This document shows positions 55,800 through 64,000 of a stretch of 64,000 bases of DNA, in pieces. Position numbers and translations under genes: made by a program. The stretch lies in assembly GCA_024449915.1 (NCBI GenBank), contig JAMZAV010000632.1, positions 434,001 to 498,000 of the forward strand, given 5' to 3'. Each line of letters starts with the position of its first letter. Positions within the stretch are counted from its first letter, which is position 1. Source of the stretch: Sweltsa coloradensis. Its lineage: Eukaryota; Arthropoda; Insecta; Plecoptera; Chloroperlidae. The notes beneath the pieces are model-generated. The model was not told the origin of the DNA and searched no databases. It worked only from the letters and a program-made list of their open reading frames with translations.

Positions 55800-56200
55800 A
55801 ATATCTAAACGATGTCTTGTATAAACTAATAGAAATCTCACTGAAATGGATGAGTGGGAAATTAGCGTAGGTGCACATATTGTGTGGGTATACATTTATT
55901 GCAAATTATCATATTGTTTATATTAAATTACATTTTGGGTCCATGTTCTTTGTGATTGTAATGAAATATTGGGCTTGAGGTCTACATAAAGGCGTCTGTG
56001 TTTGCAAAACCATTTAATTTTATTGTGGCACAGGTGGACAAGGATCTGACTAAGCGTATTATTTGCAATCGTATCCATTACAAAATAGTTAAATATTCTG
56101 TCTTATTTGGACATATTTTGCAAAAGTGAATATACGACATTTTTCAGCTATATATAAAATTTAATTTTCTTGTGGGAAACATTGTGCAACGCATGCCCCT
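55800..56200. other. Intergenic AT-rich DNA
   Basis: Nothing recognised. Confidence 0.5.
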
Positions 56201-56204
56201 TTTC

Positions 56205-56395
56205 AGGTGTCTTAACTACTGTGAAAAGATGTCAAAGGGATGTTTTCAGAGGACTCAATCGTTTGTATTCGCATTAACGACTGAGGACAACCTCGGGGAA
56301 AACTTTCAGTCAGGATTGCCGGTCTCGACGGGATTCGAACCCGAAAACTCCCAAATCAGTCTCGCGCTTTAAGCTTGAGCCAACACTACCGGTAA
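56205..56395 (-). repeat. SINE D1 copy, lacks the 3' end block
   Basis: Minus-strand head with CAACACTACCGGT inverse, B-box GGGTTCGAATCCCGTC and the CGACTGAGGACAACCTCGGG body. Confidence 0.65.
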
Positions 56396-56399
56396 GAAA

Positions 56400-57930
56400 A
56401 TCTACTACTACTAGAGAGTGTACCAATTACCAAACAACTTACTGATGTATCAAATGTGTAACTCACATAGAAGAGGGAATAAGAGACAAATCTAAACTCA
56501 TTTAAAAAGTTCGACTTCTGCTAAATTCTCAAAGAACATTTTATTTGAAAAACCAAGATAATCATCGCCGGAGATACAACTCGCGATTCCCCTCTCTATT
56601 TTAATGAAGTGACTAGCAAAGCCAACAGCCAACAGGTGACTAGGCCAATTACCAAATATTTCCTTCAAACCCACTCCTACACATGGATTAGCCGCTAAGT
56701 ACTGTCTGTAATGTAGTGATTGATTGTTAGTAGGATTATCTTGTACGTGCCATAGTTTCAACTGCTTTAAGAGTAAAGTGGACTTTCGAAATTAAAACCA
56801 CAAGAAAATCAAGTTTATATTATTTTCTCATTTAACATTGGGTGATTCAAGTGAATATTACAGATACATTATTCGGCACTTCGTTAATATTGATGTAATA
56901 GGGCCATGGCAAATCTTAATTATATTAAATTGTCTCATTTATTGCACATTATAAATAATATTGGTCCAATAAATGCATCTTGTGATACTTTTAACAAAAT
57001 GTTATTTTTACTGTGTTATTGTCCGTAACAAAACGATTTTGGTTCATGTTGAGTGGTGTTCTTCTAAATACCAATATTCTACATTTGTTTAAAGCCTAAT
57101 ATACACATTTTTGTCAGAACTGGTAACGAAACAAACATTTTTTTTTAAACCTTCGCGTTTTATATTTTGGGGTAACATTAAAACATTTCAAATTTATTTC
57201 GGTAAAGTTTAGGTCGCGAAAGAGTAGTTACCAAGTTTACAACATAAAAGTGTCAGTGGACATTTTAGAGGCAGTTTAAGTAGCTGGCTAAACCTTGTTC
57301 AATCTTGATGGTCACCACCCATGGAGTTGAATGCATGACCTTTGAGCTGAAGGTCAGACACAGAAGGTGTTGTGAGACTTCCATGGGCGTAGTCCACTCG
57401 GGAGGACAAGATTTACAAGTGCAATGGCGGTCTAACTTCTAAGGGGATGCGTCTACCGGCAGTTTGCGACATGGTCGGATGTAGCATGTTTTTAATGCCT
57501 TACATGACTGTAAATTTGTATTTCGCTGTAGGCCTATGTATGTTATACAGCGAAAACATTTGAAAATTGTATGGGGTTTGTTTTGATAGGCGAATTATAA
57601 TGTGACAAAATGGGAAACTGTATATATATTTTTCGATACTTATACAGGAAATTAAAATGTGCAATAATAATTTTAAAATGCAGCCTCGGGTTTATTTTAA
57701 TAATTATTACTTTCATTGCATTTGAAAAATTAACAAATTAACTTCTGTGAGGAGTGGTTTATCAGCATTCAGCAGTTACTCTACATGATTTCTGTATCTA
57801 TCTGTGTATAAACTGGAAAATAAATTGACTGATTAAAAAATTGTTAACGATGCATGAAGTGTACTAGAATTTAATCGATGTTGAGTTATATCTTCAACTT
57901 TTTTTTACTTTCGAAAACATTTTTATAATT
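56400..57930. other. Intergenic AT-rich DNA
   Basis: 57300-57480 is GC-richer with the short palindrome GACCTTTGAGCTGAAGGTC; no gene recognised. Confidence 0.45.
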
Positions 57931-57934
57931 TCTC

Positions 57935-58145
57935 GTGGGATAACCTGCCCAGGGTGCAATTCATGTCCGTATTCTGTATATTATTGGAGTTTGGACAATT
58001 GCGAAGGGATGTCCGATTAAGAGAACTCAATCCCTTGCATTCACATTAGCGATCGAGGAAAAATCTCGGAAAAGTCCTTCAGACAGGATTGCCGGTCTCA
58101 ACGGGTTTTAATCCGAACCCTGGTTTCACATAACTGAGGCCAACG
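57935..58145 (-). repeat. SINE D1 copy, diverged head
   Basis: End block ACCTGCCCAGGGTGCAATTC, body AGAGAACTCAATCCCTTGCA and a worn B-box (GGTTTTAATCC inverse). Confidence 0.6.
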
Positions 58146-58149
58146 GCAT

Positions 58150-60280
58150 ATTTGATTTTGTATTAAATTTCTGTCGCTAGGGCCTATATTGTAGTTCATT
58201 ACTTTTATAAATAACCAATTTCATATTTCTACGTTTTTGGGTACAATCGAAGAAATATTTCTCATGAATATCGTACTTTTACGATTTTTTTTTTATTTTG
58301 ATTTTGATTACCGTCGATGTTAACATGAGTCACACAAATAGGGAAATAAACTATGTCGAAAAGTGGTCCACCCTAGCAGACGTGACGTCAGTGTTGGTGG
58401 GTTGAGGGCGAGACTAGGCTGCCTACAGCAACCCAAGCTATTCAGGAGGCCTCATGATTAATACCAGTGTGACATCAGGAACCCAGTACAAGGAGAGGTG
58501 GGTCTTACAGGTGGAACTAATTAGACCAACAGTTGGTTCTAGGACCCATTGCAACACTCTCAACTTTTTAATGAGGCTGAACTATAATATTTATGCAACT
58601 ATGTTGCCGAGTACGCATTCAGACCGAGTTAGAGCAATTTATCAGTGCTTTTTTTTAATGTAAACTTATTAAATGTATGTCAAATCAAGTTTAGTGCAAA
58701 AACAGATTTGAAAGCGTCATTGGAAGTTTTACCGATGTTAGTAACAAGTAAAAACAATAAATGTGACAAGTTTTTTTAAAAGTAAGAAATTACATTTTTG
58801 GCATTGATTAATTGATCGATTCAGGTCGTTATTAGAAGGCAGTAATCAATCAATCTATCTTTCTACCTATTTCTAATGTGTAAAGATATTTTGTAAATAT
58901 TTAAGTACTTGGAGGAAGGGGAAGCCATTGAGAACTGCCCATAATAGGTTTTATATTGATCGTGATTCGAGTTCATCACTATTGAAAGTTTGAGATTCAA
59001 ATGTGAACTCAAGGTAAGGTAATGCACAGTTAGATTTTAAAAAATGGAATTTAACATTAAAAGTGAATCCTTACATTTTATTATGATGGTAATTAATTAG
59101 TAATAAACATTTTCAAATAACGTTAAGCGTGCATATAGGAACAATACAAATATGAAATAAAATGTGTGAAAATATTGTATTAATATGTGGTCTAATATTG
59201 TTGTAAAATGTATGCATAATGGATAAGTTATTCAAAATATTGAGACACGTACAAAATGTCCGTTTGTGCGAATTGTTGAATCAGTCAAAACCTGTTTTTT
59301 TACTAAAACGTGATACAAAACAAATAAGGAACAGTGGCTATTACCGCCATAAAATCGTACACCCTTTACTAAAACACCCTATGGTCCCCGCAAACAAATT
59401 ATCAACGCACGAAAGCACTTGTGTTATCTTCAACTTTAAATACCCTAATTAGCAGAAACCGCCATAATACCAGCCCACCTCCATTTAATTATGCGAGCAC
59501 AAGCATTTCATTCAAGTCCACTTCGTCTTACCAATCCCAAGTTAATTAGTTTCGACTTAACATATACCGCTAATCCACATCTGTCACAATCACTTTAACT
59601 CCAAGTTTATTTAGCAAATGTTATGTCCGAATATCTGCTTCGTCAGTACAATATTAAACTCATGGTCCGACGCCTTAAGCTAGTGATTATCAACTGGGCT
59701 TCCCACTCGTATATTTGATGTAATTATGTGATCCGTAGTTCAAAAAACTTAATCCGATTCGTAAAAAATTATGTGGATATTTTCATGGGATAATAACAGA
59801 GGTATATTAAAAGGGATCTCAAATCAACCAAACTATTAATTATTTAAAATAACTGTTTTTAATCTAGACTAGGTGCGATCATGTAGTGTTAAGTTTCCAC
59901 AAGCTGTGAAATAAATGTTATCGTTTCAAGTGTGATAGATTAAGAGTACCCCCCCCCCACCCCCCTATATGGGCTAAAATTATGTTGAGTTGGCTTACTT
60001 TCTTAAAGCTACAATACAAAAGAATAAATACTATTCATTTCTCTTCATATGCTTTTAAGAGTGAGTATTGGTTTTATCTGAAAATCTGTATGGTAAGTCA
60101 TTTATAAAAATCGTAAATAGAAGTGGACGTAAAATGGAGCCTTGAGACACACCCTATTTCATTAGTGTTTGTTTTGTGGGGTGGGTATCAAAAAATGCAC
60201 CGAAAAGGTACAATATTTGTTGTTTTCATTATGTCAGAAAATACGCGTTACAATTTATTTCAGAAGTCTGTTAATTATTA
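58150..60280. other. Intergenic AT-rich DNA
   Basis: Poly-C run near 59950-59965. Frames at 58454-58663 and 59219-59452 have no recognisable features. Confidence 0.5.
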
Positions 60281-60281
60281 C

Positions 60282-60958
60282 ACTAGGAAAACGCTTAAGT
60301 CCCGCCGTGTTGTTGGATGAGCGTATTGGTGCATTGAGCTGCCATGTGTTATGCGAATTTTCTGTTGTTCTGTGAAAAAATTATTATTGAGTTCAAATTC
60401 TTTTTAAATTAAATTAAATAAAATAAAAAATAAACTTAAATTTTTTATTTTTTTATTAATCGTAATTTAAAAAAAAGAAAAAATCGAAAAATTAGGATTT
60501 TTATAAGAAATAATTATTCGATTGCGCTCAAATTTCACACGAACATATTAATTCATAAAATTAAGGTTCTGCGAAAAAATCATTACAATCGGATAAAGCA
60601 TGTAGGTGTTATAAGTCTAAGAATTGTTTAAAAAAGAAAAAACCCGTAAAATTTCGATTTTTATGATAAATATTTTTTCAATTGCGCTCAAATTTCACAA
60701 GAATATCTTAATTCATAAAATAAAGGTTCTGTGCAAAAATCATTAAATCGGATATAGCATGTAGGGGTTATAAGTCAAAGAAATTTTTAAAAAATCGAAA
60801 AAAATCGTAAAATTGCGATTTTCATATGAAATAATTTTCCGATTGCGCTCAAAAACGTGGCAGTTCTAAGTTCAGAGATTTCGAAGGCGTCCATAAAATT
60901 TCATCTCAATCGGAGTATCGGTTTAGCCGGAATCGTGCGGACAAACAGACAAAAATAC

Positions 60959-60997
<39 letters not shown>

Positions 60998-61079
60998 AAA
61001 AAACATTCCAGATTTTTTTTCTCCAGTGTAGTGAAATGGAATCTTCGCTTCGCTCGCTACGCTCGCTACGCTCATCCAA
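60282..61079 (+). mobile_element. Family A element, full-length copy 3
   Basis: Same start, three internal units (near 60520, 60680 and 60841) and same end as copy 1 at 2307-3097. The purine tract is a clean (GAAA)n at 60958-60999. Confidence 0.75.
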
Positions 61080-62589
61080 TCAATTGCAAATAAAAACTTT
61101 ACAAACGATTGATTTCCGATAATTTTCAACTCTTCATTTCTATAAATTGGTAACAGAAAATTACTAAAAAAATAGACCAAATTCTGCAATAATAATTCAA
61201 TTATCCCTAAGTAATTCGCTGAGACTAATAAATCGTTGATGACATAAGACTGGCGTCACGCAATCTCCGCCCCAAGACCCTGTTGCCACTGTAGCCATTG
61301 TCTCGCGCCCACTAGATGTGCATCCAAATGTGTAATGCAACGCATATAATTACATCAGCACCACGCCCGATTTAAAACAATGAAGTGCATTATTCATCTG
61401 CATACCTCATTTGTAACGACTGTGCTTGACAATATAAAATGCAGAGCTACACCTGTAGGCTACATTACATTGCATCTTTTACAAGTTGAATGATACTTTC
61501 GATGATATAGACCGTAAGAAAGTTACATTATCGTTTTTAATCATTTTCGATTATATTTTTTAAATTGTTCACTGATTCTGCATGCATGGGTACACAGTAA
61601 TAGTACTGTTATAAGACCAATAACGTTGAACACCCTGAATTAAATATCACATTTCAAAATAACAAATAGGATTGTCTAAAGTCTAATAATATATTGTCAA
61701 TCGGCCGTCCCGAATTTTAAAAAGGTTAACGAACTAATTTAAAAACTAATTTCGTTTGTGATCCATCCATATAACTATTCCTGCGTTGTACTTTCAACTA
61801 CTCATTGTAATTGTGCCTTACGCCACTGGTACGTGGAAGAAAAATAGAGGGACAGTTTGAATGAAAAATACATACGGTATGTGAAGCCATAAGATTAGAA
61901 GTACAACACAGTTTGCTGCCTAAAATGGGGGGGGGGGGAGTTGCTTAGAATAAGAATGAGTCACAGTTCAAAATGGCTAATGGATGAAACGTGTATAATG
62001 GCAAAATACGGCCGGTAACAACACCCGACGTACAAAATAGCACTCAATAATTTTATATCGTGGTAGCGCAGCTAACTTAACATGTGACACTTACATTGTA
62101 TCTCTTGTACAAGGTGATAAAATAGCGAAGCGAATTTAGGTACTTTTCTCGTACCTCAAGAACTTGAATGAAAATGTAGGTTTTCGATAGTTGTACGTTT
62201 AACAGGGAATACTGGCCTTGGGGACCATGATTGAAGGTTTGGCCGAAGATAAATACAGGAAACGAATACATTTTTATCTATTTTTATGGATTTATAACCG
62301 TAAATCGATATTTATTAACACAAAGTTTGGAGTAAATTGAAGTTTATAGAAAGTTTTAAAAATAGGAAAATCATTGGGTTCGATACCCGGCTGAGATTGA
62401 TTTATTTATGCATGTACTGATTTCAATACAATTAAGGTTAATATATTTTAACTTTTGATTCGTAGTGTTTCAGTGTTATTATATTATGTAAACGAGTGTT
62501 AGCTCGAAATTGACCAATTCATACACATTGTGTAGCTAAAACGATTTCATTCCCTGTATCCGAACACTTCGCATATGAAACTTCACTCG
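61080..62589. other. Intergenic AT-rich DNA
   Basis: A TATA-like AATATAAAATGC is at 61431-61442 without a usable coding start downstream. G-run near 61927-61938. No gene recognised. Confidence 0.45.
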
Positions 62590-62930
62590 ATTAAAACAGT
62601 TATTTATGCAAGTTTGCTAATGACTTTCAATACTAGTCACTCTTTTATCACCTTATTTCACTAGGATTAGTATTTTATAATAACCGTAGTTTTTATTTGT
62701 AAGTAGTTTCCACCTTGGACTTTTAGTTATGTGCGTATTTATGACAACATATTTATTATTCAATATTTACTTGTAGTAATTTTTTAATATTTTACAATAC
62801 TTCATCGTAATTATTATTATCATTGTATATTTTTAACTGTTTACCCTTAGTTATGTTTGTCACTTGCATGGGTGCACGGATGTACCTGTTGTCAAAGGTA
62901 GATACATAAAAATACAATACATAAATCAGC
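62590..62930 (+). repeat. Family G LINE-like 3' end
   Basis: ACAGTTATTTATGCAAGTTT to TTGTCACTTGCATGGGTGCA, GTACCTGTTGTCAAAGG and an ATACATAAA tail; third copy of the family in the window. Confidence 0.55.
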
Positions 62931-63282
62931 GGTCGAGCCTCGCAGATTCACGTTGACTACACACGTGGTTCTCATTGACATATTTCAGATGTATCCGGGA
63001 CAGATTTGTGATTCCTCCACCGGCCCCCCATGGAGGGCGTGCTTATTGTGATGATGTCATCAGCCACGGAGGTGCTGTCAACGGTGTTCGTTCGCTCACT
63101 GGCCGACCTAGGAGAGTTTTTACTAAATAATTAATTTTAAAAGTAATTATTCTTTGTTTTTTTAAATGAATACGTTTATAAAATGTTATAGGATACGTTC
63201 TTTTCCACTGTACAAATCTCATTGTTCGTAATTGTGCTGAGAAAACGAGGGATATAAAACTGAAAATGTGTACTTTTTTTTA

Positions 63283-63395
63283 TTCAGTTATAAAAACTGA
63301 TTTACAAAGATGCAGACACAATAAAAATATTTGAAATAGTAATATTACAACAACAATGCATTTAAAACACAACAATTTTGGTAACAAAAAAGGAT
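63283..63395 (-). repeat. Family F element, inverted copy
   Basis: TTCAGTTATAAAAACTGATT and AATATTACAACAACAATGCA are the inverse of 28625-28745. Confidence 0.6.
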
Positions 63396-63429
63396 ATAAA
63401 ATGCAATTAATTAATGAATCAAATATAAA

Positions 63430-63535
63430 AAAGTGGTGGAAAAAAGAAAGAAAGAAAAAAAAGAAAGAAAGAAAGAAAGGAAAAAAGAAAAAGAAACGAA
63501 AGAAAAAAACAATTTTTCAAAAAAAAAAAAGTTTC
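63430..63535 (+). repeat. GAAA-type purine microsatellite
   Basis: Long run of AAAG/GAAA units with interruptions, giving a spurious Lys-rich frame. Confidence 0.85.
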
Positions 63536-63554
63536 ATACATTGAAAATCGCGTT

Positions 63555-63750
63555 GTTGGTAGTGGTGCCTAGAATTTATTTTCAAGGTCTAACTAACGCT
63601 ATAGCACAGCCCCTGACCACTAGGGTGTCCAAAAACATTAGTATAATCTTTGTTGAAGGGCATAGACAGAACAAAACGCATACAACAGATGGTCACGTTC
63701 GTTGTTTTAGACGTGATACAAGCAGAGACGGACGGACAGAAAACCAATTC
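63555..63750 (+). repeat. Family C copy
   Basis: GTTGGTAGTGGTGCCTAGAA, CCCCTGACCACTAGGGTGTC, TTGTTGAAGGGCATAGACAG and GACGGACGGACAGAAAAC. Confidence 0.55.
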
Positions 63751-64000
63751 ATATACTGGTGCTTTGACCCCTAATCCAAGTGAGTGGGACTGACTTCTAT
63801 CTGTTTTCCCGCCAAAATGATTACATAAATTTGCACTCAGCTTTTATGAATAACAATTAATCATTTTTGAGGTCATGACATGGTTTTTAATTAAGTACGA
63901 TTAAAAAAAAACACAGAAATCAGTCCAGTTCCCTATTCTTGTCGGTGATGTACAGACTGAGCATGCGTGGTATAATTGGATTGCATCACGGGGCGTGGAT

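Noticed and set aside
61431..61500. TATA-like AATATAAAATGC as a promoter
   Set aside because: The next ATG meets a stop after six codons and no splice-compatible exon was seen.

Overview
The window is AT-rich, repeat-laden nuclear DNA from an invertebrate, most likely an insect. No bacterial-style operons, CRISPR arrays or rRNA genes are visible. The order cannot be fixed from sequence alone; the repeat style made me think of a hemipteran, but that is only an impression.

One host gene is clear. A type IX (FACIT) collagen alpha-1-like gene lies on the minus strand. Eight exons with consistent splice phases can be placed: 30060-30264, 29043-29259, 26304-26474, 5553-5624, 4661-4741, 3885-3992, 3269-3367 and 649-756. 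They encode a thrombospondin N-terminal-like (TSPN) domain, a short Cys-containing linker and the first 38 Gly-X-Y triplets. The rest of the triple helix lies beyond the left edge. A candidate first coding exon with a start codon and the right phase is at 33431-33479, with a TATA-like box upstream. If correct, the gene starts near 33.6 kb. Everything right of that is intergenic or belongs to nothing recognised.

The 20.7 kb intron between 5624 and 26304 is a trap for mobile DNA. From left to right it holds a small TTAA-flanked inverted-repeat element (a larger relative sits in the preceding intron, 4742-5552), a cluster of nested SINE-like repeats (9.3-12.3 kb), and a hAT-type non-autonomous element inserted in a LINE-like 3' end, with a possible further TTAA element inside it (12.5-14.1 kb). 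On the opposite strand lies a 5 kb decayed, intron-bearing coding region (14.2-19.4 kb) of a multicopy invertebrate protein family of unknown function. One 67-codon segment of that region has been amplified five times in tandem at exactly 201 bp per copy. A TATA box with a short signal-peptide-like exon (24.9-25.05 kb, plus strand) also sits in this intron.

The right half (33.6-64 kb) is mostly unassigned DNA carrying dispersed repeats: two related families sharing their terminal sequences (2.3, 21.2, 41.1, 48.95 and 60.3 kb), a tRNA-derived SINE family (11.2, 43.8, 48.7, 56.2 and 57.9 kb), a GGTGGAGGTGCCGGG-type family, LINE fragments including a reverse-transcriptase piece at 55.6 kb, several long palindromes (31.4, 32.8, 33.2 and 34.1-34.4 kb), two motifs resembling hammerhead ribozyme cores, and minisatellites. 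Most other open frames are short and show no recognisable product.
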